Numbered from the stretch's first letter, positions 8,350 through 17,675 are shown. The stretch: 64,000 bases of DNA from Streptomyces europaeiscabiei (GCF_036346855.1 NZ_CP107841.1:3910001-3974000), one strand, 5' to 3'. Numbers and translations: made by a program. The notes: a model not told the origin generated them from the letters alone.

Positions 8350-9572
8350 GGGATCTCCAGGGACAGGACGGTCGGGCCGCCGGCCGGGCTGTGGACGGAC
8401 AGTCTCCCATCGAGCACGGCGAGCCGGTCGGCGAGGCCGGTCAGGCCCGTGCCCCGCGCGGGGTCGGCGCCGCCCGTCCCGTCGTCCCGCACCTCCACCC
8501 GCAGCCGCCCGCCCGCGTACCGCCCGCCGATCCATGCCCGTTCCGCCCCGCTGTGCCTGCCGATGTTGGCGAGCGCCTCCCGGACCGCGAAGTACGCGGC
8601 GGACTCGACGGAGTCGGCGAACCGCGGGAGGTCAACGTCCAGTTCCACGGGGACGGCGGAACGGTCGGCCGCGTCGGCGAGGGCGTCCGGAAGGCCGTAG
8701 TCGGCGAGGACCTGAGGATGGATGCCGTGGATCAACTCCCGCAGTTCGCCCAGGACTTCGTCGGCCTCCCGATGGGCGGCGGCCAGCCGGTCGGCAAGTT
8801 CGGGCGGGGCGTCGAGCCGGACCAGGCCCAGGGTCATGCTCAGGGACACGAGCCGCTGCTGGGCGCCGTCGTGCAGATCGCGCTCGATCCGGCGCCGCTC
8901 CGCCTCGAAGGCCGCCACCAGCCGGGCCCGTGAGCGCGTCACCTCGCCCAGCCTCCGTTCCGCCTCCGCCTGGCTCGGCGCGAGCAGCAGCCGGGCGAGA
9001 GCGACGCGGGCCCGTGCGTACCGGACGAGGGGCCACAGCAGAGCGAGGAGGAGGACGACGCCGATGGCCGTGCACAGCAGGGCCTGGCCGTAGGAGTCGA
9101 TCAGCCAGAGCTTGGCGATCCGCGCGTCACCGCTGGCACTGCTCGTCATCGCCAGCTGCACGGGCGCCCCGATCATCGCGCCGGGTACGCCCAGCGCCCC
9201 GAACAGCACGAGCGCGTCCAGCGGCCACAGCACGAAACCGAGGAGCCCCGTGTACGCCAACTCCCGCCAGGTCGCCCGCTCGGTCAGCCGCAGCCGGGCC
9301 CACGCGCCGAGACCGGGTTCGGCCGGGGTGGCGTGCGGGTCGGGCAGCGGCGGGGCGCTGGTGAGGGCCGGCCGCCGCCGTTCGAGCGCGCCGACGGGGA
9401 TGCCCGACAGGACGGCCACGGCGAGCAGCGGCAGGCCCACGAGGACCGGGGCCAGGGCGAGACCCAGGGTGCCCAGGACCAGGAGCACCACCAGCAGGGG
9501 GCCGCCGACCAGCACACCGCTCAGCAGGTAGGCCACCGCCCGCGCCACATCCCGTACGACCGTTCGGATCAT
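8334..9572 (-). CDS. Sensor histidine kinase (HisKA_3 type) with N-terminal sensor domain
   Basis: Membrane sensor kinase of 412 aa. The first 220 residues hold at least four hydrophobic segments (for example SGVLVGGPLLVVLLVLGTLG) and resemble the Streptomyces sensor domain that precedes many NarL-type kinases. The phospho-acceptor His is in ERRRIERDLHDGAQQR. The ATPase part has the N-box AVREALANIGRHS and the DDGTGGADP-GTGLTGLADR glycine boxes. The ATG at 9572 lies just before the first membrane helix. It forms an operon with the response regulator downstream. The signal is not apparent. Confidence 0.85.
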   Translation of the reverse strand: MIRTVVRDVARAVAYLLSGVLVGGPLLVVLLVLGTLGLALAPVLVGLPLLAVAVLSGIPVGALERRRPALTSAPPLPDPHATPAEPGLGAWARLRLTERATWRELAYTGLLGFVLWPLDALVLFGALGVPGAMIGAPVQLAMTSSASGDARIAKLWLIDSYGQALLCTAIGVVLLLALLWPLVRYARARVALARLLLAPSQAEAERRLGEVTRSRARLVAAFEAERRRIERDLHDGAQQRLVSLSMTLGLVRLDAPPELADRLAAAHREADEVLGELRELIHGIHPQVLADYGLPDALADAADRSAVPVELDVDLPRFADSVESAAYFAVREALANIGRHSGAERAWIGGRYAGGRLRVEVRDDGTGGADPARGTGLTGLADRLAVLDGRLSVHSPAGGPTVLSLEIPCPQR

Positions 9573-9643
9573 GGAGTCACGGTAGGCGGGAGCGGTGGGC
9601 AACGGCCATACGCGCAGGGGGCGTTCCGGAGGTAGGCCCAGCC

Positions 9644-11290
9644 CTACCTCGTCAGCAGCTCCTCCCGCCCCCGCTCCCGGTACTCCGTCACCAGTCGCGC
9701 CAGATCCACGGCGGAGAACTTGCGGTACGCCCATTTCCCCGGCGGGCGCCACCAGACCGGGTCCGGGCAGCAAAAGCCCTCGCGGCGGAGGGTGGCTCGT
9801 TGGATCTTGTTGGTGGCGGTGACGGGCATGGACGGGACAACGCGTACGAAGCGGGGGGTCATCTTCGTGCCCAGGTCGGGCTGGGAGACGAGGAATTCGG
9901 CGAAGCCGTCCGGGTCGAAGGCACCCGCGATGGTCGCCATGACCTGGTCCCCGGCGACCGGGTCGGGGACCGCGTAGACGGCGACGGCCTCGGCTCCGTC
10001 GTAGCGGGCGAGGATGTTCTCGATGACGGCGGCGGCAAGGTTCTCGCTGTCGACGCGGAGGCGGTCGTCGGTGCGGCCGGCGAAGTAGAGGAAGCCTCCG
10101 GTGTCGCGGTAGAAGAGGTCGCCGGTCCAGTACCAGCCGTCGTGGCGGCGGGCGGCGTCCGCCTCCGGGTTGCGCCAGTAGCCCTCGAAGGGGTTGGGGC
10201 CACGGTTGACCAACTCCCCTATCGACTCGGTGCCGTTGAGCAGACGGCCGTCGTCGGCGAGGAGGGCCGGCGGGCACTCCTTCCGCGTCTGCGGGTCGAC
10301 CACCGCGAGGTCGTCGCCGGGTGCCGCCCGCCCGATCGCGCCCGGGGGCGCCCCGGGCGTCCGCTGGATCGCCGCCCCGCCCTCGGACGACCCGTACCCC
10401 TCCACGAGCCGCACCCCGAACCGCTCCTCGAACGCCGCCGCGTCCACCGCCCCCGCCTCCGTGCCGAAGCCCATGCGCAGGGGGTTGTCGCGGTCGTCGG
10501 CGCGGGGCTCGGTGGCGAGGACGTACTGCACGGCCCGTCCGACGTAGGTGAAGTATGTGGCCCCGTACGCCCGTACGTCGTCCAGGAAGCCGGAGGCGGA
10601 GAACCGGCGCCGTAGCGCGATCCCCGCCCCGGCGACCAGCGCGGGGGCCCAGTCGGCGATGACCGCGTTGCCGTGGAACATCGGCATGCAGATGTAGTGC
10701 ACGTCGTCCCGCCGCACCCCGAAGCGGTCCACCAGCGCCCGTCCGGCCGCGGCGAGCCGTCCCTGGGAGCAGATCGCTGCCTTGGGGGCGCCGGTGGAGC
10801 CGGAGGTGAAGTAGAGGAGGAGGCGGTCGGCGGGGGTGGCCCGCGTCGGGTCGGGTGCGGCCCCGGCGTGCGGGGCGAGGAGGTCGGCGTAGGACTGGGT
10901 CTCCGTCACCAGTACGTGCACGCCCGGAAGTTCGAGGTCTTCGAGAAGCGGTAGGTGGGCCCGTTCCGTGATCAGTACCCGGCACTCGGTGTGCAGGATG
11001 TCGCGGGCCAGTTCGGGGCCCCTGCGGGTGTGGTTGATCCCGGCGACGGCGGCGCCCGCGAGGGCCGCCGCGCTCAACCACAGGGGGAATTCGGGGGTGT
11101 TGTCGAGGAGGACGCCGATGTGCGGTTCTGCGGCCGGCGGCAGGAGGTCGGCGAGCAGTGCCGCACGGGCGGCGGCTCCGGCGGCGACCTCGTGGTGGGT
11201 CAGGACCTGTTCCTCGAACCACAGCCCGGGTCGGTGGTCGTCCCACCGGTCGGCGACGAGCTGTGCGACCGTGCGCCTGATGGACTCCAT
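9644..11290 (-). CDS. Acyl-CoA synthetase (AMP-binding, FadD17-like)
   Basis: Adenylate-forming enzyme of 548 aa that would activate a carboxylic acid as acyl-AMP and then acyl-CoA. The P-loop-like motif is LLYFTSGSTGAPKAA, the A5 motif is VEGYGSSEGG, and YWTGDLFYRD with GRTDDRLRVDSENL are the A7/A8 motifs. The C-terminal Lys is in TNKIQRATLRREG. Overall it resembles the FadD17/FATP-like branch of long-chain synthetases. It ends 72 bp before the kinase gene on the same strand. No polyketide or NRPS genes are near, so a lipid role is more likely. Confidence 0.82.
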   Translation of the reverse strand: MESIRRTVAQLVADRWDDHRPGLWFEEQVLTHHEVAAGAAARAALLADLLPPAAEPHIGVLLDNTPEFPLWLSAAALAGAAVAGINHTRRGPELARDILHTECRVLITERAHLPLLEDLELPGVHVLVTETQSYADLLAPHAGAAPDPTRATPADRLLLYFTSGSTGAPKAAICSQGRLAAAGRALVDRFGVRRDDVHYICMPMFHGNAVIADWAPALVAGAGIALRRRFSASGFLDDVRAYGATYFTYVGRAVQYVLATEPRADDRDNPLRMGFGTEAGAVDAAAFEERFGVRLVEGYGSSEGGAAIQRTPGAPPGAIGRAAPGDDLAVVDPQTRKECPPALLADDGRLLNGTESIGELVNRGPNPFEGYWRNPEADAARRHDGWYWTGDLFYRDTGGFLYFAGRTDDRLRVDSENLAAAVIENILARYDGAEAVAVYAVPDPVAGDQVMATIAGAFDPDGFAEFLVSQPDLGTKMTPRFVRVVPSMPVTATNKIQRATLRREGFCCPDPVWWRPPGKWAYRKFSAVDLARLVTEYRERGREELLTR

Positions 11291-11330
11291 GTCGGCGCAC
11301 GGTAGTTGACGGCTCGTCAGTTGAGGAGGG

Positions 11331-11801
11331 TCACGGCATCGTGAACGAGGAGTCCGTGGAGAACTGGTGGAAGGTGACCATGAAGAAGACGCAGAACGCG
11401 AAGGCCACCCCGAGGAATGCCAGGAGGCCGAGGCCGGCCGCGGCCTGCTTGACCCGCTGGCCGGGCGCGTGGGCCGTGGCGACCACGTTGGGGCCGTCGG
11501 TGTAGTACACGGTGACGAAGTCGCCCTCGACCGTCGTCATCGGACCGTCCTCCTCCTCGAAGCGGACGGCCTGGCCGTCATGGGTCCTGAACTCGTACAC
11601 GTGGTGGATGGTCGTCCTCACGCGGCTGTGCTCACCCACGCCTTCGCTGACCGTCGTGAACGTCTTCAGGCAGCGCGCCTCGGCCGTCAGCCCGCTGTTC
11701 CAGGCCCTTCTGATACGCAGCCAGCGGCTCAGCACCCGGTACGCCATGAAGCCGATGATGGTCATCATGACCACGGGAATGAGGTAGAAGAAGACGTCCA
11801 T
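11331..11801 (-). CDS. DUF3592 family membrane protein
   Basis: Small membrane protein of 156 aa with one hydrophobic helix at each end (FFYLIPVVMMTIIGFMAY and LGLLAFLGVAFAFCVFFMV). A beta-rich middle contains HHVYEFRTHDGQAVRFEEED and VTVYYTDGPN, the usual DUF3592 pattern of a soluble domain between two helices. Function is unknown. It lies alone between the acyl-CoA synthetase and the LPMO gene, all on the minus strand. Confidence 0.7.
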   Translation of the reverse strand: MDVFFYLIPVVMMTIIGFMAYRVLSRWLRIRRAWNSGLTAEARCLKTFTTVSEGVGEHSRVRTTIHHVYEFRTHDGQAVRFEEEDGPMTTVEGDFVTVYYTDGPNVVATAHAPGQRVKQAAAGLGLLAFLGVAFAFCVFFMVTFHQFSTDSSFTMP

Positions 11802-11936
11802 GGTGCGTTCCCCCGGAGTTCGGCCGCCGCCCTGGTCGGCGGTGTGTGGGGAACGTACCCGCGTGGGGGCCCCGCGCAGCTCAAGGGATGCTCAGAACTC
11901 GCGGGGCCGGGTGGCGCCGACGCTCGGAAGGTGACG

Positions 11937-12554
11937 TCAGAAGGTGACGTCCGAGCAGGCGTAGAACGCGTTGGTGGTGTCCGCGACCGTCCAGACCGCG
12001 AGGATCACGTGGTGGCCGCTCAGCCCGGACGGCAGACGGCCCGTGTGGGAGAGCGTGGACGGCGGGCGCTGGCCGTTGTACGGGACGGTGAAGAACGGAG
12101 TGAGGTTGAGGTCGGAGCGGGCCAGGGCGTGGTTCTGGTTCCAGCCCGCCTTGGTGACGTAGTACTTGAAGTCCGTGGTGGCGTGCATGGCGGTGAACTG
12201 CCAACGGAAGGTGTAGTTCTGATTGCCCGTCACCCTGGAGGTGGGCCAGGCGCCGCCGCCCGGCCTGGTGGACGCGTCGAGCCGGCCGAACCTGCTGTTG
12301 CCACCGGAGCAGAGCCGCCCGTCAGCCGGCCCTGAGCCCGGGAAGCCCTTCGGACCCTCGACGCTCTGCGGCTCCCACTGGATGTCGCCGCAGTTGGTGA
12401 CGGTGCCGTTCTGACAGAGCTTCTGCCGGCTGACGGGGAGGTCGGTGTAGCCGTGGCCGGTGGCGCCACCACTGGAGAGCACGAGCGCTCCGGTGGTGGC
12501 GAGGCCCACGATGGCCGCGTACCACTTGGTCCTGTTCCGCGCGTGATTGAGCAT
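11937..12554 (-). CDS. AA10 lytic polysaccharide monooxygenase (LpmP-like)
   Basis: Secreted copper monooxygenase of 205 aa that oxidatively cleaves chitin-like or cellulose-like chains. The signal peptide ends at GGATG, leaving His34 of HGYTDLPVSR as the mature N-terminus, one arm of the histidine brace. The second brace His is in QFTAMHATTDFKYY. Cysteines (LCQNG, TNCGD, RLCSGG, YACSD) fit the family disulfides. There is no extra carbohydrate-binding module. The ATG at 12554 has GGGAG 7 bp upstream. In S. lividans an LPMO gene near cslA-glxA (LpmP) takes part in tip-glycan deposition, and this gene lies close to cslA-glxA here. A DasR-type operator sits upstream. Confidence 0.87.
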   Translation of the reverse strand: MLNHARNRTKWYAAIVGLATTGALVLSSGGATGHGYTDLPVSRQKLCQNGTVTNCGDIQWEPQSVEGPKGFPGSGPADGRLCSGGNSRFGRLDASTRPGGGAWPTSRVTGNQNYTFRWQFTAMHATTDFKYYVTKAGWNQNHALARSDLNLTPFFTVPYNGQRPPSTLSHTGRLPSGLSGHHVILAVWTVADTTNAFYACSDVTF

Positions 12555-12586
12555 GCTGCCGCTCCCTGGAGTACGTGGGGGTGATT

Positions 12587-12602
12587 CCAGGTCTAGACCA
12601 AG
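12587..12602. promoter_or_regulatory. dre-like DasR operator upstream of the LPMO gene
   Basis: The perfect palindrome GGTCTAGACC (12590-12599), flanked as AGGTCTAGACCA, matches the core of the known dre element bound by the GlcNAc-responsive GntR regulator DasR. It lies about 35 bp upstream of the LPMO start, where a repressor could block transcription. This links the gene to chitin or GlcNAc control; binding itself is inference. Confidence 0.75.
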
Positions 12603-12665
12603 TCCCAGATTATGAGCGGCTCCTGGCCGTGTCCATATCAACGACGCCCCTACCGGTTCAGGGGT

Positions 12666-13811
12666 TCACGAGGACACTTCGCGCCTCCCTGTGTAGAACG
12701 CCACCGTCAGATCCTTGACCAGCGCCTTGCGTTCGTAGTCGTCCAGTTCGACCAGGCCGCGCAGGGTCAGCCGGGTCACCGTGTCCTCGACCGAATCGAC
12801 GACCGAGGTGAGGACGGTGTCTCGGTGCTGGGCGTCGAGCGCGGCGATCCGGCGGCGCTGCATCACAGCGGCCACCTCGGGCGCGTACTCGATCCGGGTC
12901 GGCTGGACCGAGAACACCTCCATCCCGACCGGCGCCGTGTCCGCCACGACCAGCCGGGTCAGCGCCTCGCCCACCGCATCCGTGTTCCGCAGGGTCGCGT
13001 CCCGGACCAGCGCGCCCGGCGGCACATCCGCGGGCAGCTGTGCCAGCACCCGGGAGACCGCCGCCTCCACGCACTCGCGCAGATACCGCTCGTGGTCCTC
13101 GACCCCGAGCAACGCCCGCGCGGTGTCCCTGACCCGCCACGCCACCAGGACCACGACCCGCAGCGCGACCCCGTTCGCGTCGACGGCCGCCATCGGCTCG
13201 CTCCGCCAGTGCCGCAGCCGTACGTCGACCCGGCGGCGCAGCACGAGCGGGTTCACCCAGAGCAGCCCGGTACGGCGGACGGTCCCCCGGTACCGCCCGA
13301 ACAGTCCCAGCACCCAGGCCCGTCCGGTCCGCCCCCGCGCCAGCCCGCCGAACCCGAACAGTGCCAGGGCTCCGGCCCCGGCGTACGCGGCCCACTGCGC
13401 CGGTCCGAGTCCGGCACCCGCATGCGCGGCCGGAAGCCCGAGCGCCCGCACCGCGAGCCCCGGCAGCACCCCGGCCCACCATGTGGTGAGCACGCATCCG
13501 GCCACCCCGCACGCCCCGCCCAGCACTCCCACCACCCCGGGCACCACCCGCGCGGGGCGCTCGACCAGTTCGGGGTCGACCTCGACCGCGGGGCGCGGCT
13601 TCGCGGACGCGGGCCCCTGCCGCACCCGCGGCTGCTCGCCGGTGCCGCGCCGCCGGCCCACGACGGCAGGGGTGACCGGTACGGCCACCGGGGCGGGGTC
13701 GTCCCGGAACAGCAGATGTACGGGGATCTCGGTGGTGGTCTCGTTCTGGATGAGCCGGGCGGGCCGCGCGGGCCCGCCGGGCTCCGGTGTGTGTGAGGTG
13801 GTCGTACTCAT
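12666..13811 (-). CDS. SPFH/Band 7 domain membrane protein
   Basis: Protein of 381 aa. A Pro/Arg-rich cytoplasmic start is followed by two or three hydrophobic segments (residues about 95-165). A long SPFH-type domain follows: WVNPLVLRRRVDVRLRHW, DANGVALRVVVLVAWRVRDT, and an amphipathic region with REVIEYAPEV-like order and PEVAAVMQRRRIAALDAQHR. Such proteins form membrane-associated oligomers. The ATG at 13811 has GAAAGG close upstream. It is the middle gene of a minus-strand run with the wall hydrolase and LPMO genes, consistent with an envelope role. Confidence 0.78.
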   Translation of the reverse strand: MSTTTSHTPEPGGPARPARLIQNETTTEIPVHLLFRDDPAPVAVPVTPAVVGRRRGTGEQPRVRQGPASAKPRPAVEVDPELVERPARVVPGVVGVLGGACGVAGCVLTTWWAGVLPGLAVRALGLPAAHAGAGLGPAQWAAYAGAGALALFGFGGLARGRTGRAWVLGLFGRYRGTVRRTGLLWVNPLVLRRRVDVRLRHWRSEPMAAVDANGVALRVVVLVAWRVRDTARALLGVEDHERYLRECVEAAVSRVLAQLPADVPPGALVRDATLRNTDAVGEALTRLVVADTAPVGMEVFSVQPTRIEYAPEVAAVMQRRRIAALDAQHRDTVLTSVVDSVEDTVTRLTLRGLVELDDYERKALVKDLTVAFYTGRREVSS

Positions 13812-13948
13812 ACGTGCCTTTCGTGCCTCCGCGCAGGAAGAACCGTGGTGAGAGTCATGTGGGGGTGTGTGTCGGTCGGGGGTGGGAGGGGTGGGCCGGT
13901 CTTCTTGGGGGGAGCGGCTCCAGGTCCCGGTCGGGGCGGGGCCGTCCG

Positions 13949-15682
13949 TCAGGCGAAGAGCCGGCGCCAGGTCTCGGGGCCCGGGTAGCCGTCCGCCGCG
14001 CCGCCGCGCCACCCCTGGGCCCGCTGGAACGCCTCCACGTTCCGCCGGTCCGACTCGCCCCAGCGCGGCCCCGGATCCGAGGTGTAGTACTTGCCGAACC
14101 CCTTCTTGACCAGCTGCTTCCCCAGCCGGGTGACGTATGCGTTGTCCGCGCCCGGCCGGAACATGCCGCGCCCCGGATAGCCGAGGACGCCGTGCGAGGC
14201 GGGCGTCACGGGAACCCCGGGAGCCCCGGGACTCCGGGGAGTCCTGGGAGCTCCAGGTGTCACGGGTGTCACGGGACCTCCGGGCAAGTCGGGCCCACCG
14301 GGCGACACGGGCCCACCGGGCGGGGTGGGCCTGCCGGTGGTGGCGGGCTTCCCCGATACGCCGGGCGGGGCCGCCTCCCCGGACGCTCCGGACGTGCCGG
14401 AGGTACCGGGTTCTCCCGGCTTCCCCGGTGGCCGATGCACCACCGGCGGCCGGTGCACCACCGGCGGCCTGGGCTCCGCCGGCTTCCCCCGCGGGCCCGG
14501 GTTCCCGGCCGACGGGATGTCCTTGCCCCTCCCGGTGACCAGATACGACCAGGTCAGCGGGCCCGGAATGCCGTCCGCGGAGCGGCCCGACCAGCCCTGC
14601 GCCCGCTGGAACGCCCGGGTGGCCCAGCGGTCGGCGTCCGACCAGATCGACCCCGGCCCACCGGTGTAGAAGCGGGCCCCGCCGCGCTGCACCAGCATCT
14701 GCCCCAGCCGGGCGACGTACTTGTTCTGCGCGCCTGGCCCGAAGGCCCCGGGGCCCGGGAAGCGGTCGCTGCCCGGCCCGGCGGCCCCCTTCGCACCCGG
14801 CCTCTCCGGCCTCTCCGGCTTCTGCGGCTTCTGCGACTTCTGCGGCTTCTCCGGCTTCTCCGGCGGGGCGACGGGTGAACCGGAGCCGCCGGAGGCGGCC
14901 GTCTCCTCGTCCGGCCGGCCCGCCCCGTCGTCGATCAGCCCCTTGTAGCGGTACGGCACGTAGTGGGTCGCGTTGTCCCAGTACCCGTACGGGGTGGCCT
15001 GCCTGCGGGCGTACGGGCGGGCCGACTCGTAGGCGATGTAGTGGGTCTCGGCGTGGTCCGTCCAGCCGCCGAAGATGACGACGTGCGAGCCCTTTTGAGG
15101 GTCCTTCGGATTATGGAAGAGCAGCATGTCACCCGGCTCCAGCCGGTTCTTCGGAATGCGCTGTGCGAACTTGTCGAGGCTTCCCGTCCATTCGTTGCCG
15201 GTCAGGCCCCAGGCCATCGAGACGAACCCCGAGCAGTCCTGCCGATAACCGTCGGACCAGTACTCGCGCATGCTGTACGGGACCTCGGCCGCGATCCAGG
15301 TCTTGGCCCGCCTGATGATCTCGGCGCGGGTCGTGGGCGGCGTCAGCACCTCCTTCGGCGGCTTCTCCCCGTCCGCCGGCCGACCGCCGGGGCCGTGCAG
15401 CGGAGCTTTCTTCCCCTGGGGCGTGTCAGGCCCCTCACCTGCGGGAACGCCACCTGGATGCGCCGGTCCGTGTGCCGCCGCGACCGCCGGCACCGCATGC
15501 CCCGCGCCGAGTGCGGCACCAGCGGCCGTGGCCACGACGAGGGCGCTCCTGGCGGTTCTGGCCGCCGGGTGACTCAGATGGGCGTACTGGGCCGAATAGG
15601 GCATGACCTGCCGCCAGTGGACACAACCGGGGCATTCGCAATCGACCCCCGGCTCGATCTCCTCGAATACCGGAGTCTCCAT
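13949..15682 (-). CDS. NlpC/P60-like wall hydrolase with two peptidoglycan-binding-like repeats and collagen-like linker
   Basis: Protein of 577 aa. The Cys-rich N-terminus (VDCECPGCVHW) is followed by a hydrophobic segment near residues 45-70. A hydrolase domain at about 120-275 has the catalytic-type Cys in DCSGFVSMAW and His in GSHVVIFGGW. Two related modules follow, each with KYVARLGQ- or AYVTRLGK-type starts and AFQRAQGW...DG.PGP.TW, at about 320-385 and 505-575. A Gly/Pro/Thr-rich linker of collagen-like G-x-P triplets separates them. The start has a strong site (GAGGGGA, 5 bp spacing). It probably remodels peptidoglycan at the surface. Confidence 0.8.
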   Translation of the reverse strand: METPVFEEIEPGVDCECPGCVHWRQVMPYSAQYAHLSHPAARTARSALVVATAAGAALGAGHAVPAVAAAHGPAHPGGVPAGEGPDTPQGKKAPLHGPGGRPADGEKPPKEVLTPPTTRAEIIRRAKTWIAAEVPYSMREYWSDGYRQDCSGFVSMAWGLTGNEWTGSLDKFAQRIPKNRLEPGDMLLFHNPKDPQKGSHVVIFGGWTDHAETHYIAYESARPYARRQATPYGYWDNATHYVPYRYKGLIDDGAGRPDEETAASGGSGSPVAPPEKPEKPQKSQKPQKPERPERPGAKGAAGPGSDRFPGPGAFGPGAQNKYVARLGQMLVQRGGARFYTGGPGSIWSDADRWATRAFQRAQGWSGRSADGIPGPLTWSYLVTGRGKDIPSAGNPGPRGKPAEPRPPVVHRPPVVHRPPGKPGEPGTSGTSGASGEAAPPGVSGKPATTGRPTPPGGPVSPGGPDLPGGPVTPVTPGAPRTPRSPGAPGVPVTPASHGVLGYPGRGMFRPGADNAYVTRLGKQLVKKGFGKYYTSDPGPRWGESDRRNVEAFQRAQGWRGGAADGYPGPETWRRLFA

Positions 15683-16599
15683 GCGATTCCCCTCGCGAAC
15701 CGACCGAAGAATTCCACGCTTCTGCACGTCCGTCAGTTTCTCAACTGTGCTCCGGTGTCGCATGTTGACGGTCCAAATGATGTACACGGCCCGGCGGGCC
15801 CCGAACCCTTCCTCGCACGTGGCGGTCCCGCCGGGGGTGGGCCGCCACGGTCGGCGGCGATCCCGGCCTGCCCGACGTCGCTGCCGGCCGTCGACGGCTG
15901 CGGCAAGTCGCGGGCGACTGCTCCCCGACAACAGTGACGGTTCATCAGGAGCGGCCAACACGCCTTCTGGGAAACGTAGTTACCGTACGGTTCGGTAATT
16001 CTTGAAGTGACTCCTCGGTAGAGTTTCGTTCATTGAGTCCGGTCGCGCTCGATCTTGACGGCCGCGCCCGTCGGCTGCATGATCAGCGCTGAACCAGAGC
16101 CGCGTAACCCCGAAGAAACCTCCCCATGGGCCTTGACCAGTCCCCAGGGTTTCTTCGCACGGGAAAGCGACACGGGGGTTTCGGACAGGCACACCAAAAA
16201 GTGCCGCCTTCCCTCGATGTCGCGTTTCTTCCGCCATTGCCCTTCTGCGCGTTCGCGGAACCATCTCCAAAGACCCCCACCTTCTTTGGGAGCCGTACAT
16301 CACCCCCCCACCCCCACCCCCACCCCCCACTTACGTCTTCACGCGAACTCCCCCCCTTCACACGAACTCTCTCCATTTCGTGACCCCTTTCCTCGCCTTC
16401 TGACCATGTCTGCAGGTGTGAAAGGGGCGCCTACGGCTGCCCTGAAACTGAATTATTTCGGTATCCAGAAAAGATTTCCGAGGGTGTTCTTGAAGCCTTG
16501 ACTTCACCTTCGAGCAGCCCCATATTGATTCCCGACCACCCCCACCCTCGAATTCTGACGTCGCTGGACGTCCGTTTTCGTGGACCCAAGGAGAAACAA
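15683..16599. other. 917-bp gene-free region between the wall hydrolase and the A-B-B-A cluster
   Basis: No coding region is supported. The sequence is lower in GC than its surroundings. It holds a palindrome at 15980-15998, and a CGAAGAAACC / GGTTTCTTCG inverted repeat at 16111-16120 and 16148-16157. A C-rich homopolymer-like tract lies near 16300-16330. It must contain the promoters of the two divergent units. Confidence 0.6.
15980..15998. promoter_or_regulatory. Nested palindrome, candidate operator
   Basis: TTACCG and CGGTAA form an inverted repeat (15980-15985 and 15993-15998). It overlaps the perfect 10-bp palindrome ACCGTACGGT (15982-15991). The nested form suits a TetR-type dimer site. 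It lies about 300 bp from the wall-hydrolase start and about 600 bp from the A1 start, so the controlled gene is unclear. Confidence 0.35.
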
Positions 16600-17040
16600 G
16601 TGGCGATCACTCTCCCGTTCAACCGCAAGGCGGTTCTGGCCGCTCTTGTGATCACAGCCGCCGCGGCCACCACGGTCGCGTTACCCGGAAGCGCCGAAGC
16701 CCAGTCGGGGTCACGTATCTGCGGGAACTACTGGGAGGCCCGGGCCAACGGAAAGACGGTCGGGATCATGGCCAAGGTCCTGGAGGTTCCCAAGGTCGAC
16801 TTCGGAATCTGTCTGCGCGTCATCGACAAGACGAACAGCATCAACGGCCGGAGCCTGCCCGGCTACAACGGCAAGGTGACGTGGAACCCGCGCCAGCCCA
16901 TCCGGTCCTGGACCTGCGAGGACGCCGGCGATCTGTTCAACGACACCTACGGCGACGACCCCTGCCTGACCATGAACCGGGTGGACCTCATCGGCCAGGT
17001 GGCGAACCGTACGCCCGTCGAGTGGTCGCAGGTGTACTGA
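16600..17040 (+). CDS. Small secreted protein A1 of the A-B-B-A cluster (unknown family)
   Basis: Secreted protein of 146 aa. I do not recognise the family. The signal peptide ends in GSAEAQ, and the mature protein starts near SGSRICGNYWEARANG. Four Cys in the mature part (ICGNYW, GICLRV, WTCEDA, DPCLTM) suggest two disulfides. It is clearly homologous to A2 at 18465-18908 (shared SGSRICGNYW start, VLEVPK/VIEVPK, GDD-C and a late Q-V-NRT). GTG 16600 has AAGGAGA 5-6 bp upstream. Its stop and the B1 start share one base (TGATG), so the two are translationally coupled. Confidence 0.75.
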   Translation: MAITLPFNRKAVLAALVITAAAATTVALPGSAEAQSGSRICGNYWEARANGKTVGIMAKVLEVPKVDFGICLRVIDKTNSINGRSLPGYNGKVTWNPRQPIRSWTCEDAGDLFNDTYGDDPCLTMNRVDLIGQVANRTPVEWSQVY

Positions 17041-17675
17041 TGCGCAAAAACACCTGGTGGCATCGCGTTCTGATGTGCGGCACCCTCGCCATGGCGACCC
17101 TGGCGACGACCGAGGGCACGGCGAGTGCGGCCACTCAGTGCTTCAGCCAGAGCTATTCCGACGGGGCGAATATCGTCCCCGGCACGGGCGGCGGAAACAT
17201 GACCCGCTCGATCACCCGGCAGCGGGCCGGCAACACCTGGGACGACTGGGTCTGGCGCGGCACCGAATTCCAGTGTCCACGGGGCCGGACCTGCGAATAC
17301 GCGTGGGACAAGTCGAAGACGACGACCACCGGCTGGGCCATCGGCGGCGGGACCGATCTCGGTAACGCCAGCTCACCCTCAAAGAAGTGGTACAACACCG
17401 TCCTCGGCCTGGTCGGTGGTTATCAGAAGACCACGCAGATCACCACCTCATTCACCTGGACCGTGCACCTCAACGGCGGTGACGTGGCACAGCCCATTCA
17501 GGTCGCGGTCCGCCGCTGGACGCAGGGCGACTTCGCCGGCGGCTGGGTGAAGACCAACCGGGGCTGCCGAGGCGGAACCACCTACGAATGGAACGGAAAC
17601 GTTCGGTTCGGAAACTGGACCCGCGATGTCTTCGAGAAGGAAAAGGTCGGCTACGCCGTCAACGGCCGGATGTGA
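17040..17675 (+). CDS. Secreted protein B1 of the A-B-B-A cluster (unknown family, possible beta-pore-forming type)
   Basis: Secreted protein of 211 aa with a signal peptide (MRKNTWWHRVLMC...TASAA). I do not recognise the family. The mature chain has four Cys (TQCFSQ, FQCPRG, RTCEYA, RGCRGG) and many Trp and Tyr. A Ser/Thr/Gly-rich alternating region (TTTTGWAIGGGTDLG, then GGYQKTTQITTSFTWTVHLN) resembles the insertion strands of aerolysin-type beta toxins. That likeness is weak and only compositional. It is about 90% identical to B2. Translation is coupled to A1 through TGATG, so A and B probably act together or are made in fixed ratio. Confidence 0.75.
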   Translation: MRKNTWWHRVLMCGTLAMATLATTEGTASAATQCFSQSYSDGANIVPGTGGGNMTRSITRQRAGNTWDDWVWRGTEFQCPRGRTCEYAWDKSKTTTTGWAIGGGTDLGNASSPSKKWYNTVLGLVGGYQKTTQITTSFTWTVHLNGGDVAQPIQVAVRRWTQGDFAGGWVKTNRGCRGGTTYEWNGNVRFGNWTRDVFEKEKVGYAVNGRM

